Of a stretch of DNA of 64,000 nucleotides, positions 8,095 through 15,195 are shown piece by piece. Origin of the DNA: a bacterium (GTDB taxonomy: Bacteria > Actinomycetota > Acidimicrobiia > Spongiisociales > Spongiisociaceae); NCBI GenBank assembly GCA_028821265.1, contig JAPPGU010000036.1:100113-164112 (forward strand), in the 5' to 3' direction. The stretch's first letter is position 1, and each line of letters opens with the position of its first letter. The notes below the pieces were generated by a model. The model was not told where the DNA came from. It saw nothing but the letters and a program-made list of their open reading frames with translations, and did not search any database. The position numbers were made by a program, and so were the translations under genes.

Positions 8095-8880
8095 GTGCCA
8101 AACCTTCCACCCGCAACCGACGACCAGGTGAGCGAGCACATGCCTTGGGAGCAGCTCACCATCCCACCCCAACCCGACCGCAAGATACTGATCTACGGCG
8201 TCGCAGCCGGCCTCATCGTCGTGGTGCTGGGCGTGGTCGTCTTCCGGCAGATCAACCGGCCTTCGGCGCCGGATCTGATGCCGGTCACCCCGATTGCCGT
8301 CGCCTCCGAGCCGCTGGCTACCACCACCCTCCCGCCGATGGCTGACCAGGGACAAGCGCCGGCCACGGTGGCCCTGGCCGAGCCGGAGGTCACCCCCCGG
8401 CTCTCGGAGGCCGACCTCATGGCGGTCAACCGGGAAGGTACGGAGCGGACCCTGGCAGGCACCGCCGAATGGCTGGTGCTGGAGTTCTTCACCATCGACC
8501 CGTCCGAGGTGTGGGCCGATCGGGTGCAGGCCGCTTCCGGCATCCGGCTGCCCGACGGAGTGGCGCCTGAGCCGTCCAGCGCCGAGACCGTGTCCTATGT
8601 GGAATGGACCAGGACCCGATCGGTCACCCAGACCGGACCGGACACCTACCGAGCCCTCGTGCTGATCCGCCGGCTGGTGGCGCCGGACGGGGCCGGCTTC
8701 CGGCGGCTTCCTGTGGAACGGGTGGAAGTGGACCTCCGGGTTGAGGCGGACGGCGAGGTACGCGCCCTCTCGCTGCCCGAGATCTCGACTCCGACCGAGA
8801 CGGAGTTACTGCCGCTCCCGGAGACCGAGCTGGCATGGGTGGTGGACTCGGCCGGTATCGGCTGGCCCGTGACACGTTGA
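8095..8880 (+). CDS. Single-pass membrane protein with extracytoplasmic domain, function unknown
   Basis: 261 aa starting at a GTG with AAAGGG upstream. A cytoplasmic tail of about 30 residues precedes one membrane helix (about 31-50, ILIYGVAAGLIVVVLGVVV). Then come a Pro/Thr/Ala-rich stretch and a domain of about 150 residues. That part (LAGTAEWLVLEFFTIDP, then several beta strands) loosely recalls NTF2-like TcpC-type domains, but I cannot confirm it. It lies divergent from another anchored protein, with 150 bases between the two starts. Confidence 0.7.
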   Translation: MPNLPPATDDQVSEHMPWEQLTIPPQPDRKILIYGVAAGLIVVVLGVVVFRQINRPSAPDLMPVTPIAVASEPLATTTLPPMADQGQAPATVALAEPEVTPRLSEADLMAVNREGTERTLAGTAEWLVLEFFTIDPSEVWADRVQAASGIRLPDGVAPEPSSAETVSYVEWTRTRSVTQTGPDTYRALVLIRRLVAPDGAGFRRLPVERVEVDLRVEADGEVRALSLPEISTPTETELLPLPETELAWVVDSAGIGWPVTR

Positions 8881-9122
8881 TCGACGGGTTTCCCGATGAC
8901 GCTAGGCCTGCGGGGACGGTGCGAGTCCGCCCACAGGCGATGCGGAGCGGCCTGTACGGTCGGCTGGTCACCTCGGCGGTGATACAAGCACTGTTGGGAC
9001 TCGCATCGGAGGCCTGTTTCTTGCGTTACACACGAGGCCCATCTGTGACCCTGGTCCCCGTATCTGCCAGGCCGCGCCGGCCAGAAGCCCGACGATCGAG
9101 GCCTTCGCGACGGGCCAGTCGG

Positions 9123-9992
9123 CTACGGGCGGTTTGAACGGGCCGCGCTGACCAGTCGGTGGATCTCGACCCCGTCCTCGCTGCCACTCTCGCACGCCTG
9201 CGCCCAACCGGCGGCGTCCGAACGGTACGTGTCATCCTCGATGGTGACGGATGCCCCTTGGCGGAGAAGGTGCCGTACCATTTCGAGTTGGCCGAACTGG
9301 ATGGCGAAGTGCAAGGCGGTCGTATTCCGGTACGGGCGCGCGTCGACATCCACCCCCGCACCCAGGAGGTAATCGACGACCTCCTTCCGGTCGTTGGCCG
9401 CGGCCAGCACGAAGGCCTCGTCCAGGACTTCTGCCGGGTCGTCGGTCGGCGGACGGCCGACAGGTCTGCCCACGTCGGCCCAGTCCGGCCGGTAGGGGCC
9501 CGGGTCCGCCAGCAGCGAACCGTCGGTCGCCACCCAATTCCTGACCATCGGCAGCAGGCCCGCAGCCGCGGCCAGCCAAAGCGTGTGCCGGTGGAGTCCA
9601 TGCTCTACCAGCACGTCGGCGGCCTCGGTGGAGCCGTGCATGGCGGCCGACTCCAGCGGCGTGATGCCAGCGTCGGCTCGGGCGGTAGGGTCGGCGCCGG
9701 CCGCCAGGAGTTGGGAGCAGAGGTCCGCCAAGTTCCAGCAGGCAGCGAGATTCAAGGCCCGATCCAGTTCGGCGCCGGCACCGATCAGCACGCCGACTAG
9801 TTCGGGTGAGGTAGGTCCGGCCTCGGGTTGCGTCATCAGTTCGAGCAACGTGTTGCCACCCACCGCTAGGTTCACCACCTCTGGGTCGCTGTCGAGAACC
9901 GCTCGAAGCCCGTCCGCGTCGGGGGATCGAATAGCTCGAATAGCGCGGAGCAGTCGCTCCTCCTGCCCCGGACGTGTTGCGCCCGATCCCAC
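9123..9992 (-). CDS. Ankyrin-repeat protein
   Basis: 289 aa from a GTG. Several ankyrin-like units can be read: NLADLCSQLLAAGADPTARA, GITPLESAAMHGSTEAADV, then EVVDYLLGAGVDVDARP and TTALHFAIQFGQLEMVRH. Two further degenerate units lie near the N-terminus. There is no signal peptide or membrane helix, so it is probably cytoplasmic unless exported by a non-classical route. Ankyrin proteins mediate protein binding and are frequent in host-associated bacteria. No partner gene is evident. The start is weakly supported because no good ribosome-binding site is visible. Confidence 0.85.
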   Translation of the reverse strand: MGSGATRPGQEERLLRAIRAIRSPDADGLRAVLDSDPEVVNLAVGGNTLLELMTQPEAGPTSPELVGVLIGAGAELDRALNLAACWNLADLCSQLLAAGADPTARADAGITPLESAAMHGSTEAADVLVEHGLHRHTLWLAAAAGLLPMVRNWVATDGSLLADPGPYRPDWADVGRPVGRPPTDDPAEVLDEAFVLAAANDRKEVVDYLLGAGVDVDARPYRNTTALHFAIQFGQLEMVRHLLRQGASVTIEDDTYRSDAAGWAQACESGSEDGVEIHRLVSAARSNRP

Positions 9993-10016
9993 ACCACGAT
10001 CGTACTTGTGGTCTGT

Positions 10017-10274
10017 CTAGTCCGGAAAGTGCCTCTCCAGGATGGTCGCGACCGCGGGGGTGATGCCGGACCAGTCAGCATCGGGGTGCTTGGTGATGGT
10101 TACGAAATCGGCTGTCATGAAGACGCTCATGATCCCTTCGATGCCGAACAGCTCGCGGGCCACGGGATCGTCTCCGGCATTAGCCGGCACGTAGCTACGA
10201 GGACCGCCCACCTCTACCCCGACGCCGAACTTCAGCGCGTTGGGGTTGGGGGTGTATTGGGGGACGATCGGCAC
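10017..10274 (-). CDS. Nfu/NifU N-terminal-domain protein, Fe-S scaffold-like
   Basis: An 85 aa protein matching the Nfu N-terminal domain: a PNPNALKF start followed by DPVARELFGIEGI and FVTITK. In larger Nfu proteins this domain precedes the cluster-binding CxxC domain, which is absent here; the protein contains no cysteine. It probably assists rather than carries clusters. The start is GTG, fixed by a full Shine-Dalgarno AAAGGAGGT five to six bases upstream, the best in the window. A GGGGATG/CATCCCC hairpin (10290-10310) lies in its leader. Other Fe-S genes lie 6-10 kb away. Confidence 0.8.
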   Translation of the reverse strand: MPIVPQYTPNPNALKFGVGVEVGGPRSYVPANAGDDPVARELFGIEGIMSVFMTADFVTITKHPDADWSGITPAVATILERHFPD

Positions 10275-10344
10275 CGGACCTCCTTTGCAGGGGATGCTAA
10301 TCCCATCCCCTGTTGCTCAACCTCTAGAGCACTACCATCACCTC

Positions 10345-10509
10345 GTGGTCTCCCTGCGAAGCAACCAGGCGTGCTCTGGCGGTCACCGGCGTCCCGTCGC
10401 TGCGTTCCGCTTCCTCAACGTACCGCTGTGGGTACGCCTTCGTCAGCGGGCCTTGCGAGGAACTCCGCTGCCGACGCCATACAACTCCGCCGTTCCACAG
10501 GCAGACCAC
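10345..10509. repeat. Family 2 element, copy 1
   Basis: A 165 bp element with near-perfect terminal inverted repeats, GTGGTCTCCC and GGCAGACCAC. Inside is a stem GTACC-GCTGTG-GGTAC (10430-10445), which becomes GTGCC-GCTGCG-GGCAC in copy 2. Its right end joins TAG and the GTG start of glcD, making a perfect 16 bp palindrome, AGACCACTAGTGGTCT, at 10503-10518. It carries no transposase. Confidence 0.85.
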
Positions 10510-10511
10510 TA

Positions 10512-11936
10512 GTGGTCTCGTCCCTCGAACTCGAGCTCCGGCGCCGGCTCGGCGACGAGCAGGTGGCCTCCGATCCGCTCGACCTGTACGTGTTCGGCAA
10601 GGACTCCGGACTCGTGCGCGGCGAGCCGGGCCTGGTGGTCTTCCCCCGCAGTACCGGCGAGGTGGCCACGATCATGCGCCTCGCCGGGCGTCACCGCGTG
10701 CCGGTGGTACCGCGCGGATCGGGAACCGGCCTGGCAGGTGGAGCGGTCACCACCGGGCCCCACGTGCTACTGGTCACCACCCGCATGAACCGGATCGGCC
10801 CCGTCGATGTTGAGAACAGGTGCGTCTGGGTGCAGCCCGGGGTCATCAACCTGGACCTCAGTGTCCACACCACCCCGTTCGGGCTCCACTACGCGCCCGA
10901 TCCCTCCTCCCAGTCGGTATGCACGATCGGAGGCAACGTGGCCAACAACTCGGGAGGGCCGCACTGCCTGGCCGAGGGCACCACCGTCAACCACGTGCTG
11001 GCGATGGAGATCGTGACACCGGACGGCGACATCGTGACGATAGGCGGGCCGGCGCCGGATCCGATCGGGCTCGATGTACGCGGCTTGATGGTGGGCTCCG
11101 AGGGAACGCTCGGCATCGTCACCGACGCCCTGGTGAACCTGCTCCCCAACCCGCCCGCGTCCCGCACCATCCTCCTCGCCTTTCCCGAGGTGCAGAACGC
11201 GGCCGCCACCGTCTCGGGGATCATCGCCAACGGGCTGATCCCGGCAGCCCTCGAGATGATGGACCAGCCGATGACGATCGCGGTGGAGCGTTTTGCGAAT
11301 GCCGGCTTTCCAACCGAGTCGGCGGCCGTGCTGATCGCCGAGGTGACCGGACATCCGTCAGCGGTGGACGCCGAGGCCGAGCTGGTGCGCCGGCTGGCCG
11401 TCTCCCATCGGGCCACCCTGACCCGGATAGCCTCCGACGAGGCCGAACGGAAGCGGATCTGGTTGGGTCGCAAGTCGGCCTTCGGCGCCATCGCCCAGAT
11501 GAATCCCGACTATTACCTGCACGACACGGTGGTACCCCGGACCCGGCTTGTGGAAGCCATAGAAGAGACCTATGCCATCTCGAAGCGTCACGGCATCCCG
11601 ATGCTGAACGTCTTCCATGCCGGTGACGGCAACCTGCACCCGCTCATGTCGTTCGATGCTTCCGTGCCAGGGGTCATGGAGCGGGTGGACGCTGCCGGGA
11701 GAGACCTCATCGAGATGTGCGTAGCCATCGGCGGTTCGCTGTCCGGTGAGCACGGCATCGGCATGGAGAAGCGGGATTACATGCCCCTGGTCTTCGACGA
11801 GATGGGCCTCGATGCCCAGGCGCGCATCCGCGAGGCTTTCGATCCCGACGGAAGGCTGAACCCCGGCAAGATCGTGCCACAGGGCTCACGATGCTTCGAC
11901 TTCGGCCGTCCGCCACCGGTGGGGGTCTGGGTTTGA
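10512..11936 (+). CDS. glcD: Glycolate oxidase FAD-binding subunit GlcD
   Basis: GlcD holds the FAD and oxidises glycolate (or D-lactate in related enzymes) to the 2-oxo acid, passing electrons to GlcF. From the GTG at 10512 it has 474 aa, near the usual 480-500. The FAD site shows PRGSGTGLAGGAV and the PDPSSQSVCTIGGNVANNSGG segment; the C-terminal FAD-oxidase domain has HAGDGNLHP and SGEHGIG. A longer reading frame upstream runs through a family 2 repeat and is not likely to be protein. No clear ribosome-binding site is present. It heads the glcDEF unit. Confidence 0.92.
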   Translation: MVSSLELELRRRLGDEQVASDPLDLYVFGKDSGLVRGEPGLVVFPRSTGEVATIMRLAGRHRVPVVPRGSGTGLAGGAVTTGPHVLLVTTRMNRIGPVDVENRCVWVQPGVINLDLSVHTTPFGLHYAPDPSSQSVCTIGGNVANNSGGPHCLAEGTTVNHVLAMEIVTPDGDIVTIGGPAPDPIGLDVRGLMVGSEGTLGIVTDALVNLLPNPPASRTILLAFPEVQNAAATVSGIIANGLIPAALEMMDQPMTIAVERFANAGFPTESAAVLIAEVTGHPSAVDAEAELVRRLAVSHRATLTRIASDEAERKRIWLGRKSAFGAIAQMNPDYYLHDTVVPRTRLVEAIEETYAISKRHGIPMLNVFHAGDGNLHPLMSFDASVPGVMERVDAAGRDLIEMCVAIGGSLSGEHGIGMEKRDYMPLVFDEMGLDAQARIREAFDPDGRLNPGKIVPQGSRCFDFGRPPPVGVWV

Positions 11937-13015
11937 GCCTCGCCAGCTCGACGGACGGGGTCTCGGGCCTACCGACCGCCACGCCCGAGACCATCGAGGA
12001 GGCGGCCGGCCTGATGGCCAACCTGCCGGCCGGAGGAGACCGCATCCGGATCCACGGCGGTGGCTCCCACCGGGGCATCGGATACCCGGTGACCTCCGAC
12101 GTGGTCCTTTCCACGTCCCGGCTGGATCGCGTGGTGGCGTGGGAGCCGGACGACCTGACCGTGGTGGTGGAGGCCGGGGTGCTGGTCGAGGAACTCGAGC
12201 AGATGCTGGCGTCGAAGGGCCAGACCGCCCTGCTGCCCGAGCAACCTGGAACCGGCACGGTGGGCGGCGCGATCGCCACCGCCATATCCGGATGGCGGCG
12301 TTACCGGTACGGCCCGATCCGGGACCGGGTGCTGGAGACGACCCTGGTGTCCAGCGATGGGCGGGTGGTCACCGCCGGCGGCCGGGTGGTGAAGAACGTG
12401 ACCGGGTACGACATTCCCCGCCTCGCCACCGGCTCGCTCGGAGCCATGGGCCTGATCGCCCGGGTCTGCCTCAAGTTATGGCCGGTCCCACAGGCATCCG
12501 CGACCGTGCCCGTGGAGTCCCCCGAAGAGGCGCTCGAGGTGGCCTATCGGCCTCTGGCCGTATTGGAGACCCGGGAGGGCACCGCCGTATTCCTCGGAGG
12601 CACCCCCGAGGAGGTGTCAGGCCAGGCTGCCGCGCTGGGCGCCATACCCACCCCGGGGCTCAACTGGCCGGACCATCCGTCCGGAGCGGTTCGCTTCTCG
12701 GTGCGGACCCCGCCTTCGTCCCTGCGTGGCATCGTCGATGGGCTCGACCCGGGCTGGACGTACCTGGCTCAATTCGGAGTCGGCGAGGTAACGGTTGGCG
12801 CCGACGAGGTCGACCTCGAGGAACTCGGCGAGTTGAGGGGCCGGGCCGAGTCCCTCGGAGGGGCTCTGTTGATGCTGGACGCGCCCCAATCGGTAGCCGG
12901 GGCGTTCGACCCGTGGGGAACGCCGCCCCCATCGATCGAGATCCAGCGGCGAGTCGTCAACCTGTTCGATCCCGGCCGCAGGATCAACCGGGGCATCCTG
13001 CCGGGCCGGATCTGA
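11891..13015 (+). CDS. glcE: Glycolate oxidase FAD-binding subunit GlcE
   Basis: GlcE is the second FAD-domain subunit of the three-part glycolate oxidase. The protein has 374 aa from ATG 11891, overlapping glcD by 46 bases. A TTG at 11933 that overlaps the glcD stop (TTGA) would give 360 aa and places the conserved TPETIEEA start more naturally, so the start is uncertain. FAD-binding segments include IHGGGSHRG, TVVVEAGVLVEEL, PGTGTVGGAIATAISG and GGRVVKNVTGYDI. The C-terminal FDPGRRINRGILP matches FAD-oxidase ends. It depends on the neighbouring GlcD and GlcF. Confidence 0.92.
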   Translation: MLRLRPSATGGGLGLSLASSTDGVSGLPTATPETIEEAAGLMANLPAGGDRIRIHGGGSHRGIGYPVTSDVVLSTSRLDRVVAWEPDDLTVVVEAGVLVEELEQMLASKGQTALLPEQPGTGTVGGAIATAISGWRRYRYGPIRDRVLETTLVSSDGRVVTAGGRVVKNVTGYDIPRLATGSLGAMGLIARVCLKLWPVPQASATVPVESPEEALEVAYRPLAVLETREGTAVFLGGTPEEVSGQAAALGAIPTPGLNWPDHPSGAVRFSVRTPPSSLRGIVDGLDPGWTYLAQFGVGEVTVGADEVDLEELGELRGRAESLGGALLMLDAPQSVAGAFDPWGTPPPSIEIQRRVVNLFDPGRRINRGILPGRI

Positions 13016-13016
13016 G

Positions 13017-14264
13017 ATGAGCTGGGTCACCCCTCACGCGCCACGCCCGGACGAACTCTCCTCATGCATCCAGTGCGGGCTGTGCCTGCCCAGCTGCCCT
13101 ACCTTCCGGCTGACCGGACTCGAGACCGCCTCGCCGCGGGGACGGCTGACCGCCATGTCGGCGGTGGCCGCCGGAAGACCCGTGGACGGCCGCTTCGAGG
13201 AGATCATGGGGGCATGCCTGCAGTGCCGCGCCTGCGAGGTCGTCTGCCCGTCGTTCGTTCCGTTCGGCCGAGCCATGGAGGGAGCGAGAGCCGAGATAGC
13301 CGCCCAGACCTCAGGAATCGACCGCCGGCTCCGGCGGCTGGTGACCGCCCGCCTGCTGCGTAGCCGGACGGCGGTTCGATTGGGGACGCTGGCCGCATCG
13401 ATCGCCCAGTCGCTCCAGCTGACCAGGCTGGCGCCGCGCCGGATCCGGGGCAACCTGACCGGGCTCCGACCGCTCAAAGCAAGGCCTCCCTCGATCGTGG
13501 GGAGGATCAGGGCCGCGGAGGGGGAGAAACGGGGGGTGGCCGCTCTGGTGGCCGGTTGCGTCATGGACGCCTGGTTCGGAGATGTTCACACCGCCACCGT
13601 CGAGCTGCTGGCGGCGGCCGGGTGGGAGGTCGTCTCACCCCGGGGTCAAACCTGTTGCGGAGCGCTCGCCGCGCATGACGGCTGGGCGGATGACACCCGG
13701 AAGATGGCCTCCGTGAACATGGCGGCCTTCCGGGATGTGGATCTGGTGGTCGTCAACTCGGCCGGATGCGGGGCCCATATGAAGGAGTACGACCATTGGG
13801 TTGACGGCGGGGAGGATCTCGCCGCCAGGGTTGCCGACGTGAACGAGGTGGTGGCGGAGGCGATCACCGACGGGAGGCTTCCCCGATTGAGCGCCGATGG
13901 CGGCCTGGTGGCGGTGCAGGATCCGTGCCATCTCCGGCACGTGCAACGGATTACCGACCAGCCCCGGGCAATCCTGGCCGCGGCCGGTCTGACCGTGGTC
14001 GAGATCGACCCGAGTGGCCTGTGTTGTGGCGCGGCGGGCATCTACAGCGTGCTGGAACCTGAGATGTCGCGCCGCCTCGGCTCGTCGAAGGCGGGACAGG
14101 TGGAAGCGACCGGAGCACCTCTCGTGGCCAGCGCCAATCCGGGATGCGAGATCCAGCTGCGCTCGTATCTGAGCGAACTCGGGCACGCGGCCCGGGTCGC
14201 TCATCCGGTGGAGATCTACTGGGAAGCACTGCAGCGAGCCGATAGACAGGCTGCCGTGAGGTGA
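13017..14264 (+). CDS. glcF: Glycolate oxidase iron-sulfur subunit GlcF
   Basis: GlcF takes electrons from the FAD subunits and links them to the membrane quinone pool. 415 aa. Two ferredoxin-type 4Fe-4S motifs are seen: CIQCGLCLPSCP (about residues 18-29) and CLQCRACEVVCP (about 66-77). Two CCG domains follow, with QTCCGALAAHDG and GLCCGAAG. The ATG lies one base after the glcE stop, and the end overlaps the next gene by four bases (GTGA). The three subunits together are complete. Confidence 0.95.
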   Translation: MSWVTPHAPRPDELSSCIQCGLCLPSCPTFRLTGLETASPRGRLTAMSAVAAGRPVDGRFEEIMGACLQCRACEVVCPSFVPFGRAMEGARAEIAAQTSGIDRRLRRLVTARLLRSRTAVRLGTLAASIAQSLQLTRLAPRRIRGNLTGLRPLKARPPSIVGRIRAAEGEKRGVAALVAGCVMDAWFGDVHTATVELLAAAGWEVVSPRGQTCCGALAAHDGWADDTRKMASVNMAAFRDVDLVVVNSAGCGAHMKEYDHWVDGGEDLAARVADVNEVVAEAITDGRLPRLSADGGLVAVQDPCHLRHVQRITDQPRAILAAAGLTVVEIDPSGLCCGAAGIYSVLEPEMSRRLGSSKAGQVEATGAPLVASANPGCEIQLRSYLSELGHAARVAHPVEIYWEALQRADRQAAVR

Positions 14265-14899
14265 CCGACTACCCGCCATACGACCGGCGGCGCCGGAACC
14301 TCCTGGAGCTGCTCCCCCAGATCTTCCAGCCCGGTTCCGAGGTCTGGCGGTGGGCGACCATCGGCATGCAGTCGCTGCGGATGGTGCTCGGGGTGGTCCT
14401 GGCGGTCATCGGCACCGGACTCGCCGGAATGGGGATCGGGCTGGCCCTGGGTGGGTTCGGCCTGCTCACACTCGACCTGGCGCCGCCCGAGTCCGAAGTC
14501 CTGGCGGTCGGGGTAGCAGTGTTGATGCTCGGCGCGGCGGTCATAGGGATGGCCACCGAGTGGGGCCTCGGGCCCTCCGTTCTGCGGGTGGAGGCCGAGC
14601 CGTGGGAGACGCTGCTTACCTGGGTGCCGGCCATTCTGGTCGGCATCTGGGTGACCGGCCGGCTGGCAGGTTTGGCAACCTCGACGCTGGCCCGCTTCTC
14701 CGAATTGTTCGACCTCGTGCCGGCCTATCTGGGCGTGGTCGGCGGCCGGGCCTGGCCGGCAGGCTTGATCGCCCTGGCGCTGGCGTGGCCGGCCCTCCAG
14801 TACGGAGCACCCCGCTACCCGTGGATCGCCGGCAACGTTGCTTCCCTGCTCTACGCGCCCTGGATGCTCCTCGTCATCCTGGAATACCGGAGCGGTTGA
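14261..14899 (+). CDS. Multi-pass membrane protein in the glc operon, function unknown
   Basis: 212 aa from a GTG that overlaps the glcF stop by four bases, so it is translationally coupled. A basic N-terminus (YDRRRRNLLELLPQI) is followed by about five hydrophobic helices: roughly residues 37-65, 73-95, 120-140, 155-175 and 185-208. No catalytic or transport motif is recognised. Its place suggests a helper of glycolate oxidase at the membrane or a small transporter, but that is only context. A family 1 repeat begins nine bases after its stop. Confidence 0.75.
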   Translation: MTDYPPYDRRRRNLLELLPQIFQPGSEVWRWATIGMQSLRMVLGVVLAVIGTGLAGMGIGLALGGFGLLTLDLAPPESEVLAVGVAVLMLGAAVIGMATEWGLGPSVLRVEAEPWETLLTWVPAILVGIWVTGRLAGLATSTLARFSELFDLVPAYLGVVGGRAWPAGLIALALAWPALQYGAPRYPWIAGNVASLLYAPWMLLVILEYRSG

Positions 14900-14907
14900 G
14901 CAGGAGC

Positions 14908-15013
14908 GAGGAGGGTACTGAAAAATGTCCGGTTTGGCCCGTGTTCGATCTCACAACCCCAGGTCAAACCGTCGGGGGCCAAATACATTCCCGTCTCTTC
15001 CAGCACCCTCCTA
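14908..15013. repeat. Family 1 hairpin repeat, copy 2
   Basis: 106 bp. The left arm GAGGAGGGTACTGAAAAATG pairs with a right arm whose reverse complement begins TAGGAGGGTGCTGGAAGAG. The inner arms are TTTGGCC and GGCCAAA. It lies between the 3' ends of the convergent glc operon and argS. A family 2 element begins at the next base. Confidence 0.88.
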
Positions 15014-15176
15014 GTGGTCTGTCGGCGAAACAACCGAGTGCTCTGGCGGCCATCAGCGTCCCGTCGCTGCGTTCCGCTTCCTCAACGTGCCGCTGCGGGC
15101 ACGCCTTCGTCAGCGGGCCTTGCGAGGAACACCGCTGCCGACGCCATACCACACCGCCATTCCACAGACAGACCAC
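15014..15176. repeat. Family 2 element, copy 2
   Basis: 163 bp with perfect 10 bp terminal inverted repeats, GTGGTCTGTC and GACAGACCAC. It is in the same orientation as copy 1 and closely similar over its middle 110 bases. The internal stem is GTGCC-GCTGCG-GGCAC (15087-15102). It abuts family 1 copy 2 at a CTAG junction. Confidence 0.88.
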
Positions 15177-15195
15177 AGGCGCCCGGTGGCGAGGC

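Noticed and set aside
10288..10312. GGGGATG/CATCCCC hairpin as a terminator
   Set aside because: It has no T run and lies in the leader of the Nfu-like gene, not after a gene in its reading direction.
10008..10511. A 168-residue N-terminal extension of GlcD
   Set aside because: It runs antisense through the Nfu-like gene and across a family 2 repeat and shows no similarity to GlcD starts.
10324..15176. Similar 60-70 residue reading frames (MVCLWNGGVVWRRQR start) on the minus strand in both full family 2 copies
   Set aside because: They lie inside the repeats, have no ribosome-binding site or separate 3' end, and diverge past the element edge. The base changes between copies are paired in a stem, which fits structure rather than codon conservation.
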